Positions 16,320 through 23,950 of a stretch of 34,665 nt of DNA are shown in pieces (the stretch's first letter is position 1; the number at the start of each line of letters is the position of its first letter). The DNA lies in contig JACQZZ010000069.1 in the NCBI GenBank assembly GCA_016213625.1, positions 1 to 34,665 on the forward strand. The letters are read 5' to 3'. The position numbers and the translations under genes were made by a program. Source of the DNA: Actinomycetota bacterium. Its GTDB lineage: Bacteria; Actinomycetota; Acidimicrobiia; Acidimicrobiales; Ilumatobacteraceae. A model generated the notes under the pieces. The model was not told where the DNA came from. It did no database searches and worked only from the letters and a program-made list of their open reading frames with translations.

Positions 16320-16374
16320 GGTTACCTCGTCTCCTGCTGTTCAGGATGTAGTTGCATGGGATTCACGACTTGGG

Positions 16375-16392
16375 GAATTCTTGACCGAATTC
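16375..16392. promoter_or_regulatory. paired GAATTC palindromes in an AT-rich spacer
   Basis: GAATTC-N6-GAATTC lies between moaC and the SepX/GlpR-like gene, inside the most AT-rich stretch I noticed (about 16345-16435, reaching into the 3' end of moaC). A TTACG/CGTAA inverted repeat follows at 16394-16415. It could be a promoter/operator region for the SepX-like gene; no -10/-35 pair can be assigned confidently. Confidence 0.3.
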
Positions 16393-16393
16393 A

Positions 16394-16909
16394 TTACGGT
16401 TCTACTACGTTCGTAACGGCCGATGCAATGTTAGCGGGTCGGCGGTACGTACCCGACCGCCCTCCGGTTTTCTCCCAGAGCGCCAGTTCGGAGATCACCA
16501 TCCCGCGGTCGGCCGATTTGCACATGTCGTAGATGGTGAGGGCCGCCACGGAGCACGCGTGCAGGGCTTCCATCTCCACACCCGTGCGGTCGACGGTGTC
16601 GACCTGCACTTCGATCTCGATGGCGTCGTCGCCGATCTCGAAGTTCACCGACACCGAGCCCACGAGCAGCGGATGACAGAGCGGGATCATGTCGCTGGTG
16701 CGCTTGGCGGCCTGTATGGCGGCCACGCGGGCCACGGCCAGCACGTCGCCCTTCTTGACCTCGCGGTTCGCGACCGCCGCCGTGGTCTCGGGCTGCATCA
16801 GCACCTTGCCCCGGGCGACGGCTCGACGGTGGGTGGGCTCCTTCGGGGTCACATCGACCATGCGGGCCCGACCCATGGGATCGAGGTGGGTGAAAGTGAG
16901 GTCACTCAT
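16394..16909 (-). CDS. moaC: cyclic pyranopterin monophosphate synthase
   Basis: A 171-residue MoaC. It converts the MoaA product into cyclic pyranopterin monophosphate in molybdenum cofactor synthesis, as a cytoplasmic hexamer. Diagnostic segments are present: KGDVLAVARVAAIQAAKRTSDMIPLCHPLLV (about 54-84) and TGVEMEALHACSVAALTIYDMCKSADRGM (about 109-137), containing the conserved His/Glu/Cys/Asp active-site residues. A tail of about 18 residues follows the usual SGTY ending. No Shine-Dalgarno precedes ATG 16909; a TACAGT -10 lies 10 nt upstream. It starts 41 nt after the pilus operon ends on the same strand. moaA and moeA are about 7-9 kb away. Confidence 0.95.
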   Translation of the reverse strand: MSDLTFTHLDPMGRARMVDVTPKEPTHRRAVARGKVLMQPETTAAVANREVKKGDVLAVARVAAIQAAKRTSDMIPLCHPLLVGSVSVNFEIGDDAIEIEVQVDTVDRTGVEMEALHACSVAALTIYDMCKSADRGMVISELALWEKTGGRSGTYRRPANIASAVTNVVEP

Positions 16910-16919
16910 CTGTCATGGA

Positions 16920-16925
16920 ACTGTA
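16920..16925 (-). promoter_or_regulatory. candidate -10 (TACAGT) of moaC
   Basis: Minus-strand TANNNT hexamer 10 nt before ATG 16909, in the 40-bp gap after the PilX-like gene. It implies a very short leader and independent expression of moaC. Confidence 0.45.
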
Positions 16926-16949
16926 GTACCACCGACAGTGCCCGACGGG

Positions 16950-18773
16950 TCAGCGAGGGATCGTGCACCCCTGCACGGTGTACCCGGTGATGGCTGAACC
17001 GGCGACCTCGTAGGTCACTCGACACGTCATCGACATCCGATCGCCGACGCTGCTGGCGATGGTGACGTCACCGGGGTTCAGCGCGCCGTACGCCGATGCC
17101 ACCTGCCCGATGGCCGTCGGCCCTGCGGTCGACACGTTCAACACACGCACCACGATGGCCTCCGAGGAGATCGCCGTCGCCGCGCTCGACAGCTTCAGCG
17201 ACACCTTCGCCCTGGGCAGGTACACCTGCCCCCCGAACCACGCGAGGCTGCTCGTTCCCGAGGTGGACAGCACGTCGCACCCACCGGGAGTCACGACACA
17301 TCCGGACTGGGCGGCGATCTTGGCACCGGCGACCGAGTAGCTGAGCGTCAGCCCGTCGAGCCTGATGGTCCTCGTCCCTCCCGAGTTCGGTGTGGTGGCG
17401 GTGAACAGCACCTTGAGCGGCGCAACGAGTGCCGTCGAGCAGGTCAAGGTGACCCGCACGGTGCCGAGGTTCGGCGTCGGAAGTGCGACGGCGCTCGCCA
17501 TGGTGCACACCGTGGAGGAGCCGGTTGCGTTCCGCACGGTCATCCTGAACGTCGCTGCCTCGGTGGTGGAGGCCACGACGTCGGCAGTGAGCGTTCTGAG
17601 GGAACTCGGGATGGCAACGGTGCCCGACAGCGCGCCATAGGTCAGCGTGTTCGACGTCCGGTTCTTGGCGAGGCTGTAGGTGGCGACCAGCCCGTTGATC
17701 GTCTTGGCGTTCGCCGCCGACGACCAACTGGATCCGGACGGATTGGCCGTGGGGACCAGGGTGTCGGACACCGTCGCAGCCAGATCGCTGGTCGGCCCGT
17801 ACACGGCGATGCGCACCGGCCCGGTTGCCTGCGGCACCGAGAGCCCGCACACCTGCAGACTCGCTTTGCTCCCCGACAGCGTGATGGTGCTGGTGCCGCC
17901 GAGGATCACCATTGCTCCTGCGGCACCATCGACGCACCCACCAGGGAACGGCGCCGACGCGATGGCCCCACTCACCGTGCCACCGATCACCTTCTCCTTC
18001 ACGACCCAGTTCACGTTGTCGAGGTGATGCACCCCGGGCACCAACCAGACGTAGTCGCACGAGCCACTCGCCGCGGTGAGCGCTGCGGACGACCACGTCC
18101 CTGGCTGCAGGGTGGCCACCTCCGTGCCCGAGTTGCAGGACGAACCGGTGGACGCAGCAGGGACCGCCGTGAGCCCATGGGTGTAGCCCGGATCGACTGC
18201 CGGTGGCGTCGCCGTGGCACAGGTCGCCGGGTCGACGACCGTGCCCTCGACGGTGATCCTTCCCGTGCAACCGCCGGATGCGAGCGGCACGCCCCCGGCC
18301 AGCGACAGTGTGGAGTTCACCGCAACCTTGACGGACGAGTTCGCGAACACGTTGCCGTTCACGGCCAGCCCACCATTGCCCGACACGTCGAGGCCGACCT
18401 CGCTGCCGGTGGCCAGGGTCGCCAGACCGTAGGCCGATCCACCGCCCAACGTGGTGAGCGACGAGGCACCCTGCGGGCACACCTGCACCATCACCGGTTC
18501 GCCGTTGGCGCTCCCGAAGGCCTTCACGTCGCGGCAGGCACCGCTCGGCAAGGAACGCCCCTCGACCGGATGTTGCTTGACGAACTCCGTCGTGGCCTTC
18601 ATCGCCAGGTCGGCGGCGTACAGCCGATCGCGCGTGGGGAGGTACACGCGAGACGACGCGTGCAGGCTCACCGACGCATAGCTGAGTGCACCGGCGATGA
18701 CCATGCCGATGACGGTGACGAACACGATGGCCATCACCAAGGTGGCACCACGATCGGATTGCGTCCGGTTCAT
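16950..18773 (-). CDS. large PilX/GspK-like minor pseudopilin
   Basis: A 607-residue exported protein, the last gene of the pilus operon. The N-terminus has a short leader ending at Gly9, then A-T-L-V-M and a hydrophobic helix (about 10-30): a prepilin-type signal that lacks Glu at +5, as in GspK/PilX minor subunits. The remaining 570 residues are Gly/Ser/Thr/Val-rich and beta-like, with repeated short strands (VSGNGGLAVNGNVFANSSVKV), several Cys that may pair, and an inserted beta-sandwich-like segment (about 330-480). That is several times larger than classical PilX and suggests a tip or surface-display subunit (inference). ATG 18773 overlaps the PilW-like stop (ATGA at 18770-18773). A longer in-frame start would lie inside pilW and is rejected. 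Confidence 0.8.
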   Translation of the reverse strand: MNRTQSDRGATLVMAIVFVTVIGMVIAGALSYASVSLHASSRVYLPTRDRLYAADLAMKATTEFVKQHPVEGRSLPSGACRDVKAFGSANGEPVMVQVCPQGASSLTTLGGGSAYGLATLATGSEVGLDVSGNGGLAVNGNVFANSSVKVAVNSTLSLAGGVPLASGGCTGRITVEGTVVDPATCATATPPAVDPGYTHGLTAVPAASTGSSCNSGTEVATLQPGTWSSAALTAASGSCDYVWLVPGVHHLDNVNWVVKEKVIGGTVSGAIASAPFPGGCVDGAAGAMVILGGTSTITLSGSKASLQVCGLSVPQATGPVRIAVYGPTSDLAATVSDTLVPTANPSGSSWSSAANAKTINGLVATYSLAKNRTSNTLTYGALSGTVAIPSSLRTLTADVVASTTEAATFRMTVRNATGSSTVCTMASAVALPTPNLGTVRVTLTCSTALVAPLKVLFTATTPNSGGTRTIRLDGLTLSYSVAGAKIAAQSGCVVTPGGCDVLSTSGTSSLAWFGGQVYLPRAKVSLKLSSAATAISSEAIVVRVLNVSTAGPTAIGQVASAYGALNPGDVTIASSVGDRMSMTCRVTYEVAGSAITGYTVQGCTIPR

Positions 18774-19309
18774 GACGTCGCTCCCCTGCGAGAGACCGTC
18801 AGCGTCCAGGTCTGCTCCTCGATCTGCCCGCTGCCCTTCGCCGCGAAGCGCACGCTGATGGACCTCGACGTGCAGGGAGCCGCACAGGCCGCCGGCGTGA
18901 ACATCGCGATGTCGGACGCGATGACCTTCGACTCGGTCTGGATGCCACCCACACACACCGCACGCGTGAGCTTGCCGTCGGCCAACCGCCACGCGACCAG
19001 CGTGTCGCGAACGGAGCTCGAGGCAGCCGACCTCGACCACATCTTCAGCGCCGCGACCCCGCCGCAGGTGGTGTCGGTGGAATTGCTCACGAGCACTGCA
19101 CCTTCGGCCACCATCATGTCGCCGCCGAGGAGGCGATTCACCGCCATCGCCGCATTGCTCTGGTCGAATCGCGTGTAGGTGTCGTCCGCCGTGCGGATGC
19201 CGAGGATGAGCGCCGCGGACACGGCGAGCGACACGATGCTCATCAACGAGACGACGATGATCACCTCGACGAGCGTGAAGCCACGACCGGACGCGCGGAC
19301 CCTGTTCAT
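18770..19309 (-). CDS. PilW/GspJ-like minor pseudopilin
   Basis: A 179-residue prepilin-like protein with a textbook class III signal: basic leader RASGRG, cleavage after Gly10, then F-T-L-V-E with Glu at +5 and a hydrophobic helix (about 11-34). The C-terminal globular part contains a CAAPC cysteine pair and an RSISVRF...WTLTVSRR ending like GspJ/PilW subunits. Both ends overlap neighbours by 4 nt (ATGA at 19306-19309 and 18770-18773), implying translational coupling. Assignment to PilW rather than another minor pilin rests on gene order. Confidence 0.82.
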   Translation of the reverse strand: MNRVRASGRGFTLVEVIIVVSLMSIVSLAVSAALILGIRTADDTYTRFDQSNAAMAVNRLLGGDMMVAEGAVLVSNSTDTTCGGVAALKMWSRSAASSSVRDTLVAWRLADGKLTRAVCVGGIQTESKVIASDIAMFTPAACAAPCTSRSISVRFAAKGSGQIEEQTWTLTVSRRGATS

Positions 19310-19722
19310 CGGGACTTCCCGACGACGAGGTCGGTCGTCACACCGTCGCCGGCACGCAAGCTGACGGTGAGTTGTTGCACACCGAGGTCGGTGGAGCACA
19401 CGGGGCCGAAGGCCGCCGGCACGTTGCCATCCCAGTACGCGACATCCACGGTGGCGACGACATCCATCGAATCCGCCAGGTCCTGCATCGCGGACTCGTA
19501 CGTGGCGGCGTCGGCGCAGTCGGAATACGGCGACGCGATGAGCGCTTCGGCGTAGGTGCGGATGTCGGCATCCAGACCCGCCATGGACCGCTGGTCGTTC
19601 GCGGCCTTGAGGAAGAGGCCCATCCCGCCCAGCACCGCGGCGAACGCGAGACTCATCAGCACCATGGTGATCAGCAGTTCGAGCAGCGTGATCCCGCGGT
19701 CCGCGCCCTGTCGCGGCTTCAT
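19306..19722 (-). CDS. PilV/GspI-like minor pseudopilin
   Basis: A 138-residue prepilin-like protein: leader MKPRQGADRG, cleavage after Gly10, then I-T-L-L-E with Glu at +5 and a hydrophobic helix (about 11-33). Two Cys in the globular part (SDCADA and GPVCSTD) could form a disulphide. GGAGGAG lies 10 nt before ATG 19722, which overlaps the pilC stop as ATGA. The subunit type is assigned by order and length only. Confidence 0.8.
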   Translation of the reverse strand: MKPRQGADRGITLLELLITMVLMSLAFAAVLGGMGLFLKAANDQRSMAGLDADIRTYAEALIASPYSDCADAATYESAMQDLADSMDVVATVDVAYWDGNVPAAFGPVCSTDLGVQQLTVSLRAGDGVTTDLVVGKSR

Positions 19723-20936
19723 GGCGCCGTCGCTCCTCCACTGAGCGACCCGTACATCGCCTGCACGAGCGCGATCGCGACGAAGCCGACGACGAAGCCG
19801 ACGGCGATGATGACGGCCGGCTCGAAGTAGCTGGTGAGCTTGCGCAGCTTCACCTCGACCTCGCGCCCGTAGAAGTTGGCCGTGTTCTCGAGTTGCTCGG
19901 CCATGGTGCCCGACGCCTCGCCCACCTTCAGCATCTGCACCGCAGCGTCCGGGAACAGACCCGAGTCCGCGAGGGGACCGCTGATGCCCTCACCGGCCAG
20001 CACGGCCTCCTGCACCGGGATGAGCTTCTCGACGAACACCGCGTTGTCCGCCGACTCGATGGCAGCGGCCATGCCGTCGGTCACCGGTACACCGGCTTGC
20101 CACAGCGCCGAGAGGATGCGGCAGACACGCTCGACACCGGAGAAGAGGATGATCTCACCGATGACCGGCAGCCGGATGAACAGGTGATCGGCGAGCCGTC
20201 GACCCACCCTCGACCGCCTCGTCCACGTCACGACACCGGCGAACCCGGCGAACGCCAGCAGGTACACCCACCAGTACTGCTGCGAGAAGCGAGCGAGCGA
20301 CATCAGCGAGCGCGTGCTCCACGGCAGGTCGCTCCCCAACTGATCGAACAGATCGACGAACTTGGGCAGGACGTACACGGTGAGCACGACGACCGACACG
20401 ATCGACATGCCGACGATGACCATCGGGTACGCGAGCGCCGCCTTGATGCGCGATCGTGCCTCGAGTTCACGTTCCATGTAGCTCGACAACTGCTCGAGTG
20501 CCTCGTCGAGCCGACCCGTCATCGACGCCGACTTCACCACTCCCAGGTAGTACCGGGGCAGGAGGTCCTGGTGACTGGCCAGCGCCTCCTCGAACTGACC
20601 CCCCTGCCGAACCTGGTCGCGGATGTCGATCAGCGCCTTGGCCAACGTCGGGTTGGCCGTGGAACGCGAGATGACGTCGAGCCCGTCGACCACGGTGAGG
20701 CCAGCGCGCAGGAACGCCGCCATCTGCCGACTGAAGTGGAGGATCTCCACCGGCTTGACCCGCTTGCCCTTGCCGATATCGCGGTGCAACCACGACTTGT
20801 ACGGCTCGATCGAGCGCACATCGAGGTTGGCGAGCAACAACTCACGGCGAGCCGCGTACTCGGTCTCGGCCTCGATTCGGTCGTTGACGTCGTTGCCCTG
20901 GACGTCGATGGCCGCGTAGACGAACCGCGTCATCAC
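19719..20936 (-). CDS. pilC: type IV pilus/type II secretion inner-membrane platform protein
   Basis: A 405-residue PilC/GspF protein, the membrane platform that couples the PilB motor to pilin polymerisation. Two T2SSF domains are visible. The first (about 66-190) begins FSRQMAAFLRAGLTVVDGLDVI and ends with the first helix pair. The second (about 270-395) has the same pattern (LFSGVERVCRILSALWQAGVPVTDGM) and ends with YFEPAVIIAVGFVVGFVAIALVQAMY. GTG 20936 overlaps the pilB stop (GTGA); ATG 20933 is an in-frame alternative giving a TGATG junction. Either way translation is coupled to pilB. Confidence 0.93.
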   Translation of the reverse strand: MMTRFVYAAIDVQGNDVNDRIEAETEYAARRELLLANLDVRSIEPYKSWLHRDIGKGKRVKPVEILHFSRQMAAFLRAGLTVVDGLDVISRSTANPTLAKALIDIRDQVRQGGQFEEALASHQDLLPRYYLGVVKSASMTGRLDEALEQLSSYMERELEARSRIKAALAYPMVIVGMSIVSVVVLTVYVLPKFVDLFDQLGSDLPWSTRSLMSLARFSQQYWWVYLLAFAGFAGVVTWTRRSRVGRRLADHLFIRLPVIGEIILFSGVERVCRILSALWQAGVPVTDGMAAAIESADNAVFVEKLIPVQEAVLAGEGISGPLADSGLFPDAAVQMLKVGEASGTMAEQLENTANFYGREVEVKLRKLTSYFEPAVIIAVGFVVGFVAIALVQAMYGSLSGGATAP

Positions 20937-22816
20937 ATCACCGCCACGGTCCGCATCACTTCACGCAACGTCGTCACGCCGTCGACGGCGAGTTCCACGG
21001 CCTGCCGCGCGAGTGTGCGCATTCCCTGGCGTTGTGCCACCTCGCGCACTTCCGTCTGGCTCGCGTGGTCGACCATCAATCGACGGATGTCGTCGGTGAC
21101 GGCCAGCACCTCGTACACGCCGACACGCTCGAAGTAGCCGCTGCCTCGGCAGAAGTTGCAGCCGCGCCCGTGCATGAACTCGGCTTCGGGCGCATCGCCC
21201 AACACCCGATGGAGCAGCGCCATCTCTTCCACCGACGGCTCGTACGGCTCGGCGCAACGCGGGCAGTTGCGGCGCACGAGCCGCTGGCCCACCACACCGG
21301 TCAACGACGAGGCGAGCAGGAAGGGTTCGATCCCCATGTCGAGGAAGCGGTGCAAGGCCGCGCTGGCGTCGGTGGCGTGCAGCGACGACATCACGAAGTG
21401 CCCCGTCAGCGCGGCCTGCACCGCGATGCGCGCCGTCTCCACGTCGCGGATCTCACCGACGAGGATCGTGTCGGGGTCCTGCCGCAGGATCGACCGCAAC
21501 CCATTGGCGAAGGTGAGCCCCGCCGCTTCGTTGATCTGGATCTGGCTGATGCTGGGGATGACGTATTCCACCGGGTCCTCGATGGTGGCCACCTTGATCG
21601 CGTCGTGGTTCACCGCGGCCAACGTGGCGTACAGCGTGGTCGTCTTGCCCGCACCCGTGGGGCCGGCGCACACGACCAGTCCGTAGGGCGTGCGGATGAG
21701 CTCGCGATAGGCCGCCTCGGTGTCCGCAGGCATGCCGAGCTTGGACAGCTCGTGCAGGCTCTTGTTCTTGTCGAGCACGCGCAGCACGGCCATCTCGCCG
21801 AACACCGTCGGTGACGTCGCCACACGGACGTCGATCTCGTTCCCCAGCACCTCCGCCGCGAACGTGCCGTCCTGCGGCCGGCGCCGCTCGATGATGTTCA
21901 GATTCGACATCACCTTGATGCGCGACAGCAGCGGCAGCGCCATTTCAGCCGGCAGGCTCATCACTTGGTGGAGCGCACCGTCGGTGCGCAACCGAACCCG
22001 CACCGCGTCGTCCATCGGCTCGATGTGCACGTCGCTGGCGCGCTCACGCGCGGCGTACTCGAGGATGAGGTTGATCACCCGCACCACTGGAGCGTTCTCG
22101 TCGACGACGGTGAGACCGGTGCCCTGGTCGACGGTCTGCCGGCGGCGCTGCTCGGTGCGCATCTCGAAGACCCGCAACGCCTCGTCCATCTCGTCGTCGC
22201 GCAGATGCACCGACGACAACGTCTGCAGGATGTCGGGCGCCGCAGCCACGAACAGGCGCACCGGCGCCTGGAGCCGCTGGATGAGATCGCGCTGGATGTG
22301 CTCCACGTAGGGGTCGGCCACGGCGACGTCGATCCGTTCGCCGATCTTGCGCAGCGGAATCGCCACCAGACGCGTCGCGTCGGACTCCGGCAGCAACTGG
22401 GCGACGTCGCGATCCACTTCCTCGTGGGCCAGATCCACGAGGGTCAATCCCGACTGCTCTGACAGCGCTTCGGCGAGCTCTCGCTCTGTGATCAATCCGA
22501 GCTGCACGAGGGTGGCACCGAGGCGCAGCCCTTGCGACGACTGCGCCGAGAGGGCCATGCGCAGGTCGTCGCCGGTGACGAACCCCTTCGTGGTGAGGAG
22601 GTCACCGAGGCGCTGACCGGTGTGCGGCACCACGTCGGCCGCATCGGACGACGCGTCGGAGACGGCGGCGGACGCCCGCGCCGAGGCCGCGGCCTCGGCG
22701 CCGTCGGCGTGTTCGTCGCCGTCGGGATGATGGCGACGACCGAGGCGCCACGGCGGGCGCTCCGCGCTCGCGTCGACAGCAGCATCGGTCGCCTTCGGGA
22801 GGTCGATCTTGCTCAT
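20933..22816 (-). CDS. pilB: type IV pilus assembly ATPase with MshEN c-di-GMP-binding domain
   Basis: A 627-residue PilB/GspE hexameric ATPase that powers pilus extension at the cytoplasmic face. A disordered Ala/Asp-rich N-terminus (1-65) precedes two 24-residue MshEN motifs at 69-92 and 98-121 separated by exactly five residues. Each starts R-L-G and ends L-x-x-Q, the published c-di-GMP-binding signature. The linker domain follows, then the RecA-like core: Walker A GPTGAGKT at 385-392, Asp box near TIEDPVEYV (411-419), Walker B ILVGEIRD at 451-458, and the zinc-binding Cys518/521/553/556 set. GAGGTG precedes ATG 22816. It heads the five-gene operon. No pilT, pilM-Q or prepilin peptidase is in this window. 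Confidence 0.95.
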   Translation of the reverse strand: MSKIDLPKATDAAVDASAERPPWRLGRRHHPDGDEHADGAEAAASARASAAVSDASSDAADVVPHTGQRLGDLLTTKGFVTGDDLRMALSAQSSQGLRLGATLVQLGLITERELAEALSEQSGLTLVDLAHEEVDRDVAQLLPESDATRLVAIPLRKIGERIDVAVADPYVEHIQRDLIQRLQAPVRLFVAAAPDILQTLSSVHLRDDEMDEALRVFEMRTEQRRRQTVDQGTGLTVVDENAPVVRVINLILEYAARERASDVHIEPMDDAVRVRLRTDGALHQVMSLPAEMALPLLSRIKVMSNLNIIERRRPQDGTFAAEVLGNEIDVRVATSPTVFGEMAVLRVLDKNKSLHELSKLGMPADTEAAYRELIRTPYGLVVCAGPTGAGKTTTLYATLAAVNHDAIKVATIEDPVEYVIPSISQIQINEAAGLTFANGLRSILRQDPDTILVGEIRDVETARIAVQAALTGHFVMSSLHATDASAALHRFLDMGIEPFLLASSLTGVVGQRLVRRNCPRCAEPYEPSVEEMALLHRVLGDAPEAEFMHGRGCNFCRGSGYFERVGVYEVLAVTDDIRRLMVDHASQTEVREVAQRQGMRTLARQAVELAVDGVTTLREVMRTVAVM

Positions 22817-22938
22817 GGCTCACCTCGTCGGCCGCCTGTCACCCGTCGGGTGGTGGCCACGCCGCCTGCATTCATCATCGACACACATCGAGTCGGTCAG
22901 TAGGGCCTTTCCGACCTTCTCACAGAGTGACCTTCGGC

Positions 22939-22970
22939 CCCCACTCTCGGTGGGAACAGTGTGAGTGGGG
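22939..22970 (-). terminator. hairpin directly after the secreted-protein stop codon
   Basis: CCCCACTC at 22939-22946 pairs perfectly with GAGTGGGG at 22963-22970 (16-nt loop), immediately after the TGA at 22971. There is no T-run, so it is a weak or factor-dependent terminator candidate separating the moeA-moaA unit from pilB. The rest of 22817-22938 holds only a CACCCG-T-CGGGTG repeat at 22840-22852 just upstream of the pilB ribosome binding site. Confidence 0.45.
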
Positions 22971-23948
22971 TCAGCCGGCGCGGACCGGCCCGGTGTCGAC
23001 GACGTCGAACGCGGTGCCCGGGATGGCCTTCAACTGGTTCAGGCTGGCATCGTCCCAGCGCGGGTCGGTGCTGCCCTGGAAGAACCAGTTGCTGCCGTTG
23101 TCGGCCACGATGAGGCCGTACTGCTGCAGCGCCCGGGCCACCACCCGCGCCTGACCGGTGAACCCGCTGATGTCGAAGCTCGGGGCGAGCCGCAGCCGAG
23201 TGCCCATCGCCGGTGCGTCGGGATCGGTGACGCTGGACGCGAAGTGGGTGGCCGGCAGGACGAACCCTCGCTGCGTGCGCGAGAAGGTCACCCGGATGGC
23301 GTGGTCGATGCGGCCCGCCGCCACCTCGTCGTACCGCACCAGACCCGGCAGGATGGGCAGACCGGCGGCGTCGGCGCTGGTCCATCCGAGCGGGCGCAGC
23401 GCATTGCTGGTGAGGTCGAACCGCGCACCGCTCGCTGCCACCCATCCCCCACCGGAGCGACGGCCGACGAACAGCTCGAACAGATCGCAACTGCCCTGCC
23501 GCACCACGAGCACATGACGGTCGCTGCCCGCTTCGACGGGTGCATCGAGCGGCACGGGGAACGGACCCGGGTCGCTCTCGTCGCCATAGGCGTCGTAGGT
23601 GATGGGCACCAGCGGCTGCGACGGCGGCACCACCGTGTACGGGATGCCATACGTGGGGTCGGATCCGAAGTCGGGATGCAGGAAGTCGGAGCCGTTGGCC
23701 TGGATGGAGGCGATGATCTGCGCGCTGCGCGGATGCCGCGGGGCGTTGGTGATGTCGACGTTCCACTGGCTGTCCGTGGGGAACACCCGACACCCGCCCA
23801 CGAACGGTCCCGGCGGCGGGGTGAGCCGCACGGCCACCTGGCTGACCGATGCGGGAGCGTTCACCGTGTCGGCGTTGACCCCGGCCGCCAGCACGACCCC
23901 TCCGACGGCGACCATGGAGAGCACCACCATGCGCCGTCGAGCTCGCAC
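22971..23948 (-). CDS. secreted protein of unknown function
   Basis: A 325-residue protein I cannot assign to a family. A signal peptide is clear when the GTG at 23948 is used: basic RARRR, hydrophobic MVVLSMVAVGGVVLAAG, and a probable cut near VNA. The mature part starts with a Cys-containing segment GGCRVFPTDSQWNVDITNAPRHPRSAQIIASI. It continues as a globular domain containing VVRQGSCDLFELFVGRR, LVRYDEVAAGRIDHAIRVTF and IVADNGSNWFFQGSTDPRW, suggestive of an extracellular enzyme or binding domain. GTG 23948 starts 2 nt after the moaA stop, so it is probably translated from the moeA-moaA message. Longer frames run into moaA and are rejected. Confidence 0.75.
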   Translation of the reverse strand: MRARRRMVVLSMVAVGGVVLAAGVNADTVNAPASVSQVAVRLTPPPGPFVGGCRVFPTDSQWNVDITNAPRHPRSAQIIASIQANGSDFLHPDFGSDPTYGIPYTVVPPSQPLVPITYDAYGDESDPGPFPVPLDAPVEAGSDRHVLVVRQGSCDLFELFVGRRSGGGWVAASGARFDLTSNALRPLGWTSADAAGLPILPGLVRYDEVAAGRIDHAIRVTFSRTQRGFVLPATHFASSVTDPDAPAMGTRLRLAPSFDISGFTGQARVVARALQQYGLIVADNGSNWFFQGSTDPRWDDASLNQLKAIPGTAFDVVDTGPVRAG

Positions 23949-23950
23949 GA

